Origin: Nitrospinota bacterium
Lineage (GTDB): Bacteria; Nitrospinota; Nitrospinia; Nitrospinales; Nitrospinaceae
Length of the DNA: 24,506 nt
Assembly: GCA_027298165.1 (NCBI GenBank)
Contig: JAPUGN010000156.1
Coordinates: forward strand, 1-24,506
Reading direction: 5' to 3'
The notes beneath the pieces were generated by a model, which did no database searches, was not told where the DNA came from, and worked only from the letters and a program-made list of their open reading frames with translations. Positions 15,820 through 24,506 of the stretch are shown here, one piece after another (the first letter of the stretch is position 1; each line of letters begins with the position of its first letter). Both the position numbers and the translations under genes were made by a program.

Positions 15820-16950
15820 ATGGCTAATCCTTCGGTCCTTGGCATTCAAAAAGTTTATTCAGTGGAATTTGTAGTCGATTATTTCGACCGGAGCCGCAAT
15901 TTTTATATCAACAACATGGGTTTTCAGGAAACCCATAGCTCCACCCCCGCCTGGGAAGACCGGTTTAAAACCAAAGCACTCTATTTTTCCGCAAACGATA
16001 TCAAGATCATGATTGCGGCTCCCCTTTCCCATCACAGCTATACCGCACAGTATTTGAAAATTCTATGTCCGGGAATACGCAAGGTTACTTTTCTGGTGAA
16101 GAACCTGGACGGCGCCACCGAATATTTAAAGAATCATGACGCGACCTTTATTCACGACCTAATGGAAATCGAATCGGCTCATTCCCGGCACCGGTTCATC
16201 ACCATCGCTACGCCAATAGGATTTCTCGAATTCACGTTTTTGGAAATTGACGGGGATGGAGAAGATGTTCCCATGTTCGACAATATTTTGCCGGGTGGGG
16301 GCGAAGAGGGGATATACAAACATATCGATCACATGACGATTAATGCCAGGACCATATTTCCCATTTGTCATTTTCTTGAACACGTCATGGATATGAAAAA
16401 GTTCTGGAGCGTTTCCTTTCACACGCCGGATTACCAATCCGGCAAAAAAGGTACAGGACTGTCTTCCCAAGTGATGTACGATCCGGCATCGATGGTTAAG
16501 TTCGCCACCAATGAACCTCTGTATCCCCATTTCAATGACTCCCAAATCCAGACCTTTGTGGAAAAGAATCATGGCGCCGGGATCCAGCATCTCGCCCTTT
16601 CGGTGGATCACCTGCTCGATACCATCGAAACTCTGAGATCAAGGGGAGTCGAATTCCTCACCACTCCCGATGAGTATTACAATCTTCTGCCGGATCGCCT
16701 GGCAAAGCAGAATGTCTCGAATTTCAAGGAAGACATTGCGGATCTTAAGAAACAGGGGATTCTGGTGGACGGGAAGGATGACAGATACCTCCTCCAAATC
16801 TTTTTAAAAGACGCCTCGGTGCTCTACAGCGAAGAACACGCCGGACCGTTTTTCTATGAAATCATTCAGCGATGCGGTCATCCCGGTTTTGGAGAAGGAA
16901 ACTTTCGGGCTTTGTTTGAAGCGATTGAATTACAGGACTCCTCCCAATGA
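15820..16950 (+). CDS. hpd: 4-hydroxyphenylpyruvate dioxygenase
   Basis: A 376-residue Fe(II) enzyme that converts 4-hydroxyphenylpyruvate plus O2 to homogentisate and CO2, the entry step of tyrosine breakdown after transamination. Two vicinal-oxygen-chelate halves are visible; the C-terminal half carries the metal triad His171 (KHIDHMTIN), His257 (GIQHLALSV) and Glu347 (GPFFYEIIQR). The substrate-site block GVEFLTTPDEYYNLL and the C-terminal FGEGNFRALFEAIE helix are both typical. Length fits the family (350-400). It leads an operon whose next genes carry out the following pathway steps, which firmly separates it from hydroxymandelate synthase. The stop overlaps the fumarylacetoacetase start by ATGA. 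The ribosome site is within a stem-loop (see 15768-15811). Confidence 0.96.
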   Translation: MANPSVLGIQKVYSVEFVVDYFDRSRNFYINNMGFQETHSSTPAWEDRFKTKALYFSANDIKIMIAAPLSHHSYTAQYLKILCPGIRKVTFLVKNLDGATEYLKNHDATFIHDLMEIESAHSRHRFITIATPIGFLEFTFLEIDGDGEDVPMFDNILPGGGEEGIYKHIDHMTINARTIFPICHFLEHVMDMKKFWSVSFHTPDYQSGKKGTGLSSQVMYDPASMVKFATNEPLYPHFNDSQIQTFVEKNHGAGIQHLALSVDHLLDTIETLRSRGVEFLTTPDEYYNLLPDRLAKQNVSNFKEDIADLKKQGILVDGKDDRYLLQIFLKDASVLYSEEHAGPFFYEIIQRCGHPGFGEGNFRALFEAIELQDSSQ

Positions 16951-17795
16951 AACTTTTAAGGTACTCCAAGGGTTCAGAACAAGGGCACGGGATTCTTTCG
17001 GGACATGAAATTTTTCCTCTCATCCACATGAACACCACCGATGCCCTGGGCCACCTTCGGGAAGGCGACGCGCAGTGGCGGAAAATTATGAAACAAACTC
17101 CACTGGACCTTTCGGAGGTGACCCTCTTGCCACCGGTGGAGCACCCGGGCGCGTTTTTGGATTTCTATACTTTTGAAGAACATGTTCGCACCGCCAGGAA
17201 AAAGCGCGGACTGGAAATGGTTCCCGAGTGGTATGAATACCCTGCCTGGTACAACGGGTCCCCGCGTTGCTTCAGCGGCGATGGAACCACCGTCCATTTC
17301 CCTGCGAATGAAAACAAAAAAGATTATGAATTGGAACTGGGGATCGTGATCAAGAGACCCTGTCACGGAGTAACGCCCAAAGAAGCCGGTGAGTATATCG
17401 GCGCATATACCATTGTGAACGATTTCAGTGCCCGCGAACTCCAGGAAAAGATCATGAAAATTGGACTGGGTCCTGCTAAGGCCAAGGACTTTAACACCGG
17501 GCTGGGACCCTGGTTGGTCACACCGGATGAAATCGGCAACCCGCGCAATCTGAATATGACCGCACAGGTGAATGGGATATTATGGTCGGAAGGCAACAGT
17601 GGGGCCTCCCATTTCACCTTCGAGCAGATGATCGCCTTCGCGTCACAAGACCAAACACTGCACGCCGGGGATGTCCTGGCCAGCGGTACGGTGGGAACGG
17701 GATGCGGATTGGAACTGGACCGGTTTCTTCAATCGGGTGACAAGGTGGAACTGGAAATCGAAAATATCGGCAAACTGACACATTGGGTAGGTTAA
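16947..17795 (+). CDS. Fumarylacetoacetase (fumarylacetoacetate hydrolase family)
   Basis: A 282-residue FAH-fold hydrolase that should split fumarylacetoacetate to fumarate and acetoacetate. The fold's metal and catalytic residues are in order: Asp72 and His79 in LDFYTFEEHV (the spacing matches the DFY...H motif of authentic fumarylacetoacetases), Glu128 and Glu130 in DYELELG, Asp159 in VNDFSAREL, and the GPW and ASGTVGTG loops near the end. It is much shorter than the animal or Pseudomonas enzyme (about 420-430) and lacks their N-terminal domain, being closer in size to bacterial FAH-domain proteins. It overlaps the dioxygenase stop (ATGA) and has no ribosome site of its own, so its translation is coupled. 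As no isomerase gene is seen, direct cleavage of maleylacetoacetate is a possible alternative role. Confidence 0.88.
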   Translation: MKLLRYSKGSEQGHGILSGHEIFPLIHMNTTDALGHLREGDAQWRKIMKQTPLDLSEVTLLPPVEHPGAFLDFYTFEEHVRTARKKRGLEMVPEWYEYPAWYNGSPRCFSGDGTTVHFPANENKKDYELELGIVIKRPCHGVTPKEAGEYIGAYTIVNDFSARELQEKIMKIGLGPAKAKDFNTGLGPWLVTPDEIGNPRNLNMTAQVNGILWSEGNSGASHFTFEQMIAFASQDQTLHAGDVLASGTVGTGCGLELDRFLQSGDKVELEIENIGKLTHWVG

Positions 17796-17799
17796 AGCC

Positions 17800-18969
17800 A
17801 TGCTCAGATATTTAAAATTTGGTAACGTTGCCCCGATGCACCATACCGCCCATTATCAGGACGACCGTTTGTTAAACGAGTACTGTTTCACCCGCGAAGG
17901 CTTTGAAGAACCCTATTCGATCCTGTATCTGGTTCACCCCCCCACGGGTGAATCCGAACAGGAGGTGTACCGGGAAGCGGCCTGGGGAATCCTTCAAAAA
18001 AGGGAATTGGAGGTATTGCAACGCCGCCACTTTCGCACCGGCGGGATGAACCCCCAGGGCCATTTTATTTCGGGGCGAACCCTTCTGGCTTTCAACGACG
18101 ACCTGACCTATGGCCTCTGTCACCCGCAAAAAAAAGAAGCCGCCTTTTTCGCCAATAACGATGCCGATGAATTGTTTTTCCTGGCGGAGGGCACTGTTCG
18201 ATTCCAATCCCTTTTCGGCAAAATGACCCTGACGGTCGGGGACTACTTGATCATCCCCCGGTCCTGTCCCTATCGGTTCAGCTTCGACGCACCGCCGCGT
18301 CTGCTGTATGTGGAAGCGAAAAATAATATTTCCATTCCAGAGGTCTATGTCCACAAGGAGGGCCAGCTCAAGATGGACGCGCCTTATTCCGAGCGCAGTT
18401 TTCAAGTACCGGAATGGGATGCTTCCCTGTTTGAGAGTAATGAGCCAGTTACCATCATCCGAAAACGCCAGGGGATTTTTACCCGCACCCGCTATCCCGA
18501 AAATTTTTTCCAAATGGCCGGTTGGGATGGTTATGTCTATCCCTATGCCCTCAATCTCAAGGACATCCAACCCAAAACCGGACGGGTGCACCTGCCGCCG
18601 ACGTCGCACATGACCTTTATGGGACAGGGCTTCGCCGTTATGAGTTTTCTGCCGCGGGTTTTGTACTTTGACGAAAAAGCGGTTCCTTGTCCTTTTTATC
18701 ATTCTTCAGTGGATTGCGACGAACTGTTGTTTTACCACTCCGGAGATTTCACCAGCAGGAAAACCATTGAACCGGGATCGATCAGCTTTCATCCATCGGG
18801 TATTCCACACGGACCGCACCCCGGCGCATACCAAAATTCCATCGGGCTTAAACGGACTAACGAACAGGCCGTGATGGTCGATACCTTTTCGCCCCTCTAT
18901 TTGACTGCAAACAGCGAAGCCCTGGAGGACCCTGATTATCCAAAAAGCTGGCAGGAGAGCCCATCATGA
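17800..18969 (+). CDS. hmgA: Homogentisate 1,2-dioxygenase, short form
   Basis: A 389-residue cupin-fold Fe(II) dioxygenase that opens homogentisate to maleylacetoacetate. The metal-binding segment is FYHSSVDCDELLFYHSGDF with His301 and Glu308, and the second part is HPSGIPHGPHPG with His337 as the third ligand candidate. RTLLAFNDDL, ADELFFLAEGTVRFQSLFGKM and GDYLIIPR form the N-terminal cupin. It is about 40-50 residues shorter than the human and Pseudomonas enzymes, and the His-to-Glu spacing is one residue longer than in the human enzyme (H335/E341), as in other short bacterial relatives. It starts 4 bases after the fumarylacetoacetase stop behind TAGGT and overlaps the next gene by ATGA. 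Gene order dioxygenase-hydrolase-dioxygenase makes the call secure. Confidence 0.92.
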   Translation: MLRYLKFGNVAPMHHTAHYQDDRLLNEYCFTREGFEEPYSILYLVHPPTGESEQEVYREAAWGILQKRELEVLQRRHFRTGGMNPQGHFISGRTLLAFNDDLTYGLCHPQKKEAAFFANNDADELFFLAEGTVRFQSLFGKMTLTVGDYLIIPRSCPYRFSFDAPPRLLYVEAKNNISIPEVYVHKEGQLKMDAPYSERSFQVPEWDASLFESNEPVTIIRKRQGIFTRTRYPENFFQMAGWDGYVYPYALNLKDIQPKTGRVHLPPTSHMTFMGQGFAVMSFLPRVLYFDEKAVPCPFYHSSVDCDELLFYHSGDFTSRKTIEPGSISFHPSGIPHGPHPGAYQNSIGLKRTNEQAVMVDTFSPLYLTANSEALEDPDYPKSWQESPS

Positions 18970-19610
18970 ACCGTCACACCGAATTTTCAGGAATCAAACC
19001 GAAAGACCATTTCTGGGTTGAAATTTATCATCTTATGAATTCAATTGTTCAGCCGCGCCCCATTGCGTGGATTTCCAGCATTTCCTCCGATGGCGTCATA
19101 AACCTGGCGCCGTTCAGTTATTTTAATATTTGTTCAATGAATCCGCCCATCATTTCGAATTCCATTTTTTTTAATCGCGACGGCTCCGAAAAGGACACAT
19201 TGAAAAACATCAAAGCCACCCAAAAATACGTGGTGGGCACCGTTTCATTCAAAGCGGCTAAACAAGCCAATATTTCTTCCGCTCCCTTCGATTCTGGCGT
19301 CAACGAGTTTGAGGAAGCCAAGGTGCACTCCGTTGAACGGGGACCCGGGGAGCCTCCTTTCATTGCGGAAAGTCCGGTGCAACTGGTGTGCGAGTTGAAT
19401 CAAACCCTCGCCCTCGGCCAAGGCGCCGGAGTGGGAACCCTGGTTCTGGGAAATGTGAAGGAAATTTATCTTTCCGCCGAGTTAAAGGATTGTGAGTGGC
19501 AAAAAGGAATTTCACCGGAACTCATGAACAATGTGGGCCGGATGGGGGCGGATTTTTATGCCAAAACCACAGACGTGTTTCAGTTGGCCCGCGCCACCGT
19601 CAATGAATAA
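18966..19610 (+). CDS. Flavin-reductase-like FMN-binding split-barrel protein
   Basis: A 214-residue protein of the flavin-reductase/FMN-binding split-barrel family. The characteristic start QPRPIAWISSISSDGVINLAPFSYFN (about 28-53) is clear, followed by PPIISNSIF, KDTLKNIKATQKYVV and GVGTLVLGNVKEIYL. Such proteins bind FMN and reduce free flavin or act as small oxidoreductases. It overlaps hmgA by ATGA and has AGGAG upstream, so it is a true member of the homogentisate operon. Its role there is not evident: no flavin-dependent monooxygenase gene is in the window to accept reduced flavin. It might protect or reactivate an iron enzyme, handle quinone forms of homogentisate, or act on a pathway intermediate; all three are guesses. 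Confidence 0.85.
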   Translation: MNRHTEFSGIKPKDHFWVEIYHLMNSIVQPRPIAWISSISSDGVINLAPFSYFNICSMNPPIISNSIFFNRDGSEKDTLKNIKATQKYVVGTVSFKAAKQANISSAPFDSGVNEFEEAKVHSVERGPGEPPFIAESPVQLVCELNQTLALGQGAGVGTLVLGNVKEIYLSAELKDCEWQKGISPELMNNVGRMGADFYAKTTDVFQLARATVNE

Positions 19611-19631
19611 TCCACCTGGAAGGACGTCACC

Positions 19632-20801
19632 TTGAAAAATGGTTCCTTTATATATAGCGCAGTGCGTACCCCCATCGGCCAGTTCAATGGGGCGTTAAGC
19701 TCGATGGCGGCACCGGACCTGGCTTCCGCCGCTATTAAGGAAGCGCTCCGCAGAGCCGGGATAAACGGGGACCAAATCGGGGAAGTTCTACTCGGTAATG
19801 TGCTATCCGCCGGAATCGGCCAGGCACCGGCCCGTCAGGCGGCTCTCAAAAGCGGGCTTCCGGAAACCGTGGCCGCCACCACCATCAACAAGGTTTGCGG
19901 ATCTGGAATGAAAGCCGTCATGATGGCGGATCAGAGTCTTCGCTTGAACCAGGCGCAATTCATTGTAGCGGGAGGCATGGAGAGCATGAGCCGGGCGCCA
20001 TTCCTGCTTCCACAAATGCGCCAGGGCCGCAAACTGGGCAACGCCCCTGCCATCGACAGCATGATCCACGATGGGTTATGTGATCCCCTGGAAAACGACC
20101 ACATGGGGGAATTGAGTGAAAAAATTTCCCAACAACACGGCATCTCCCGCGAAAATCAGGACACCTTCGCCGCCGCCAGTTATCGCCGGGCCAGAACAGC
20201 CCAGGACGAAGGAATATTATCCCGGGAAATTGTATCTCTTTCAATGAACCATAAGAAACATTCCTCGGTCGTGGATAAAGACGAGCAACCTTATACCGAC
20301 GATCCTGATCAACTTCCCTTGCTTCCTCCGGTGTTCGATAAGCAATGTGGCACCATCACCAAAGGCAACGGCGCCAAGATCAGTGATGGCGCGGCGGTTC
20401 TTGTCATCGGTATGAAATCGTCCGGCCACACGCCATTGGCCCGAATCACAGGTTACGCCACCCACGCCCAATCGTCGGCCACCTTTGCCTTGGCGCCGGT
20501 GGAGGCCATCCGCAAAGTGCTTCAAGCGTGCAACCTGGGAATTGATGATATCGACTTGTTTGAAATCAATGAAGCCTTTGCCGCCATGTCACTCATCGTC
20601 AATCAAACCCTGGGTTTGGATCCGGATAAAGTCAACATTCATGGAGGATCCATCGCCCTGGGTCACCCGATCGGAGCTACAGGAGCCCGCATCCTGGTCA
20701 CCCTGATCAACGCATTACAGACGAGAGGCTTGAAGCGGGGATTGGCCAGCCTATGCATCGGAGGTGGGGAAGCGACGGCGATGGTGATTGAATTGGTTTA
20801 A
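19632..20801 (+). CDS. Acetyl-CoA acetyltransferase-type thiolase (copy 2)
   Basis: A 389-residue biosynthetic/degradative thiolase. Here it would split acetoacetyl-CoA, made by the next gene product, to two acetyl-CoA. Catalytic residues are Cys89 in NKVCGSGMKAV, His345 in GGSIALGHPIGATGARI, Cys375 in CIGGGEATA, with EINEAFAAM between. It starts with TTG at 19632: GGAAGGA lies seven bases upstream, and an identical opening motif (YxAxRTPIGxFNG) falls at the right distance compared with copy 1. It lies 21 bases after the flavin-reductase gene and 21 before the synthetase. It is a clear paralogue of the gene at 4981, probably by duplication and divergence within this region. Confidence 0.92.
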   Translation: MKNGSFIYSAVRTPIGQFNGALSSMAAPDLASAAIKEALRRAGINGDQIGEVLLGNVLSAGIGQAPARQAALKSGLPETVAATTINKVCGSGMKAVMMADQSLRLNQAQFIVAGGMESMSRAPFLLPQMRQGRKLGNAPAIDSMIHDGLCDPLENDHMGELSEKISQQHGISRENQDTFAAASYRRARTAQDEGILSREIVSLSMNHKKHSSVVDKDEQPYTDDPDQLPLLPPVFDKQCGTITKGNGAKISDGAAVLVIGMKSSGHTPLARITGYATHAQSSATFALAPVEAIRKVLQACNLGIDDIDLFEINEAFAAMSLIVNQTLGLDPDKVNIHGGSIALGHPIGATGARILVTLINALQTRGLKRGLASLCIGGGEATAMVIELV

Positions 20802-20822
20802 TTGTTTGAGAGGTGATCCTAG

Positions 20823-22790
<1,968 letters not shown>

Positions 22791-22843
22791 GCAAACCATG
22801 AATCCGAAGATTCGCGCGAAGAGGTGCTCCAACCACCGGGCCT

Positions 22844-23674
22844 TTATCTTTTCCGGGCCATGGCCGGCTGTTTTTCCTGTTTGCGCCGGGATTGGTCCAA
22901 ACCCAGCCAGAAGGTATGAATGGCCTCGAGAGCCTGTTTGCCGGCCTTTATAAATTTATCTCCATCAAAGTCCGGATGGGAAAATGCTTCTTTGAGTTCC
23001 TCCAACACATTATCGCCATGCCCCTTTTCACTGTTGAGATGGAACAGAAAAAAATCCAGCGGTATGGGCGCTTCGCCTGAGTTCTGATTATGGTGATTGT
23101 ATTTTTCAATTCCGCTGATCAGTTCCTTCCAGAAATTGTTGGATTCGGCTTCCTCGCCATTGCCCAGGCCCCAGGCCGCCCAGGTTTCGATAGCGTAACT
23201 GGCGCCCCGCCCGACTTCTCCATTCTTACTGCCGTATGTATCTTCCAGTCCCTGAATAAATGCACGGGTGGCAGGCGCAGCGGATTCCCAGCTTCCCAAC
23301 TCCACGGAACTCAGACCGGTTGATTTCACAGTATCCCGAAGCCAATTGATATGCGCCCAGGAGGTTTTAAAGGGCTGGTCTTCGGTCGAACCGTTGGGGT
23401 GGGTTTTAACTCCCAACTCGTTGGCCAGGATGTATCGGGCATGGGTTTCCGCTTCCAGATCCGTCGCGTTGAGGAGCCGCATCATCTGAACCAGCAGAAA
23501 CCATTTGGAGAAGACGGCAAATTGTTCAAAAAGATCGATCAACTGAGATTTTGTTAATTCGCCCTTTTTAAACCATTTGCAGTAACTGTTGTCGGTTATT
23601 ACCGGATGCGAATGAATTTCTGTTTGAATGGCCTTCCAAAATTCGTCAAATTCCTTTTGCTTGATGGTATCCAT
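22844..23674 (-). CDS. Heme-oxygenase-like diiron oxidase family protein
   Basis: A 276-residue all-helical protein resembling the heme-oxygenase-like fold group that includes CADD, UndA, TenA and PqqC. The metal pattern fits the non-heme diiron members: Glu86 and His92 (ANELGVKTH), Glu163 (ASYAIETWAAWG), then His212, Glu216 and His219 in FFLFHLNSEKGHGDN, i.e. the H-x3-[D/E]-x2-H helix. Members activate O2 for oxidative decarboxylation, N-oxygenation or p-aminobenzoate formation. The exact reaction is not recognisable. The ATG has only a weak CGAGAA upstream. It is monocistronic, converging on the acetoacetyl-CoA synthetase; with its charged C-terminal tail it is longer than CADD (about 230). 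A pyrroloquinoline-quinone PqqC-like role is less likely because of the metal residues. Confidence 0.75.
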   Translation of the reverse strand: MDTIKQKEFDEFWKAIQTEIHSHPVITDNSYCKWFKKGELTKSQLIDLFEQFAVFSKWFLLVQMMRLLNATDLEAETHARYILANELGVKTHPNGSTEDQPFKTSWAHINWLRDTVKSTGLSSVELGSWESAAPATRAFIQGLEDTYGSKNGEVGRGASYAIETWAAWGLGNGEEAESNNFWKELISGIEKYNHHNQNSGEAPIPLDFFLFHLNSEKGHGDNVLEELKEAFSHPDFDGDKFIKAGKQALEAIHTFWLGLDQSRRKQEKQPAMARKR

Positions 23675-24150
23675 AACAATTCTCGACTATTGCGGTTCAT
23701 AATTTCCCCGTCATATTTCAATGCTAGTTTCCCCTTTGTCTCAGGACCCCTGCCCGATTTCAGTCGAATTTTAGAGACTGTGTCCACTCTCTTATTTTAA
23801 CAGATCAGCCTCATTCCGGGGCTAAAATCGGAACCTGTTGTTGTCGTTATAACCACTTGTTTTATAAGAGATTTTTATGCTCAAAGGAGGGCCTGGGCGC
23901 GTGCAAAAGAGAGTTTTATTCACGACCCCTTATAATCGCATTAGGAGAAGATAGTGCGATCTGAGGACCTTATTTAAATAGGGAGGCGGGGAGGGGATTA
24001 TTGCGCTTTTCTCGCATGGAGCGAATAATGGTATATTTGAAGCGGATAATTTGACTGGCAGTGAAGTTTGAATCCAAACGCCTACCATACGCCTGCTATT
24101 CTAAATTCCGTAATCACGGTGGGTCCAAAAATAATTGAAAAATAAATAAA
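23675..24150. other. Intergenic region before the tRNA gene
   Basis: This 476-base gap should contain the promoter of the minus-strand diiron-oxidase gene and that of the tRNA. I find CCTTATAATCG (about 23929-23939, plus strand), a hairpin ATTATTgCGC/GCGAATAAT at 23997-24029 with a one-base bulge, and TTGAAT/TATTCT boxes before the tRNA with too wide a spacing (about 23). Purine-rich GGGAGGCGGGGAGGGG at 23981-23996 is notable. No supported coding sequence. Confidence 0.4.
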
Positions 24151-24227
24151 GCCCCCGTAGCTCAGCTGGATAGAGCATCGGATTCCTAATCCGGAGGCCG
24201 TGCGTTCGAATCGCGCCGGGGGCACCA
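24151..24227 (+). tRNA. tRNA-Arg (anticodon CCT), CCA encoded
   Basis: A full cloverleaf can be drawn: acceptor stem GCCCCCG with CGGGGGC, D arm GCTC...GAGC, anticodon stem TCGGA/TCCGG (one G-U) with loop TTCCTAA giving anticodon CCT, a five-base variable loop AGGCC, T arm GTGCG TTCGAAT CGCGC, discriminator A and an encoded CCA. It reads the AGG arginine codon. Total length is 77 bases including CCA. Confidence 0.96.
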
Positions 24228-24236
24228 TTAAAAGAA

Positions 24237-24271
24237 GGGGTTTACGGGGAAATCTCGTAAACCTCTTTTTT
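24237..24271 (+). terminator. Rho-independent terminator of the tRNA
   Basis: GGGGTTTACG (24237-24246) pairs over ten positions, one G-U, with CGTAAACCTC (24256-24265) around a nine-base loop, followed directly by six T. It starts nine bases after the tRNA CCA end, so it ends the tRNA transcript. Confidence 0.85.
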
Positions 24272-24284
24272 GAGATGGCCTCTC

Positions 24285-24304
24285 AGGACCACAATAGGAC
24301 CACA
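24285..24304. repeat. Tandem pair AGGACCACA with 11-base period
   Basis: AGGACCACA occurs at 24285-24293 and again at 24296-24304, separated by two bases, just beyond the tRNA terminator. An 11-base period places both copies on the same DNA face, as for a protein binding twice. It may also be a trace of an integration site beside the tRNA. Both are inferences from position only. Confidence 0.35.
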
Positions 24305-24383
24305 TTGAGCGAAAAGGGCTCGGCTATGGGAAGAGGGGGGATCGTCAATTCTGGGGGTTTGAGTTGACTCCTGTGGGTGGATT

Positions 24384-24506
24384 TTAAGGATGTTCTATCT
24401 CATCCGGCCCGATCTTCCATAATTGGATGGATACTCCTTTTTCGCCCAGGGCATCGACCAACGCCTGCAGGTGGCTCCAATATTTCAGATCCGCGTCGGT
24501 TTCTAG
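24384..24506 (-). CDS. 3' end of an unidentified gene
   Basis: The minus strand is open from the right edge for 40 codons to TAA at 24386-24384. The end reads DLKYWSHLQALVDALGEKG and then VSIQLWKIGPDEIEHP, a plausible amphipathic helix followed by a beta strand. The amino-acid mix and codon use look like a real protein, but the piece is too short to assign, and I do not recognise the family. It converges on the tRNA gene. The start lies outside the window. Confidence 0.5.
   Translation of the reverse strand, partial: LETDADLKYWSHLQALVDALGEKGVSIQLWKIGPDEIEHP

Noticed and set aside
17872..18702. 276-codon minus-strand ORF
   Set aside because: Opposite homogentisate dioxygenase; composition is that of a reverse-strand shadow.
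22791..22843. Possible terminator between acetoacetyl-CoA synthetase and the diiron-oxidase gene
   Set aside because: Only a 5-bp GAATC/GATTC stem is present, with no T run.

Overview
The window is a dense, catabolic stretch of a bacterial chromosome with roughly balanced base composition. It has no transposase, integrase, CRISPR array or rRNA. Shine-Dalgarno sites, TTG/GTG starts, ATGA overlaps and one CCA-encoding tRNA all fit a Gram-negative-type bacterium that uses oxygen (two O2-dependent dioxygenases) but also carries a ferredoxin-type 2-oxoacid oxidoreductase. Nitrospinota- or deltaproteobacteria-like lineages are a guess from gene content only.

Layout. (1) 1-2611, minus strand: the 2-methylcitrate cycle genes prpD, prpB and the 5' part of prpC, which runs off the left edge and has an apparent one-base frameshift right after its start. 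(2) 2871-10017, plus strand: a long acyl-CoA dehydrogenase, then a thiolase and a 1271-residue fused indolepyruvate:ferredoxin-type oxidoreductase behind a good sigma70-like promoter that overlaps an inverted repeat. (3) 15381-10081, minus strand: SCP2-type thiolase, DUF35 OB-fold partner, 3-hydroxyacyl-CoA dehydrogenase, second acyl-CoA dehydrogenase, a possible micro-ORF, and a nitrilase-superfamily hydrolase. (4) 15820-22790, plus strand: homogentisate pathway operon of 4-hydroxyphenylpyruvate dioxygenase, fumarylacetoacetase, homogentisate dioxygenase, a flavin-reductase-like protein, a second thiolase and acetoacetyl-CoA synthetase. (5) 23674-22844, minus strand: a heme-oxygenase-like diiron protein. 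(6) tRNA-Arg(CCT) with its terminator, then the 3' end of an unidentified minus-strand gene at the right edge.

How it fits together. The homogentisate operon takes 4-hydroxyphenylpyruvate (from tyrosine) to fumarate and acetoacetate; the synthetase activates acetoacetate and the thiolase splits acetoacetyl-CoA to acetyl-CoA. The oxidoreductase offers a second, O2-independent fate for aryl- or branched 2-oxoacids, giving acyl-CoA. The two acyl-CoA dehydrogenases, the hydroxyacyl-CoA dehydrogenase and the thiolases supply most of a beta-oxidation-like route. The methylcitrate genes would consume propionyl-CoA, such as isoleucine or odd-chain acyl-CoA breakdown yields. The window therefore reads as an amino-acid catabolism island. 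Not seen here: an aminotransferase, phenylalanine hydroxylase, maleylacetoacetate isomerase, enoyl-CoA hydratase, and any transcription factor.

All functions are read from motifs and context by eye; no database search was made.
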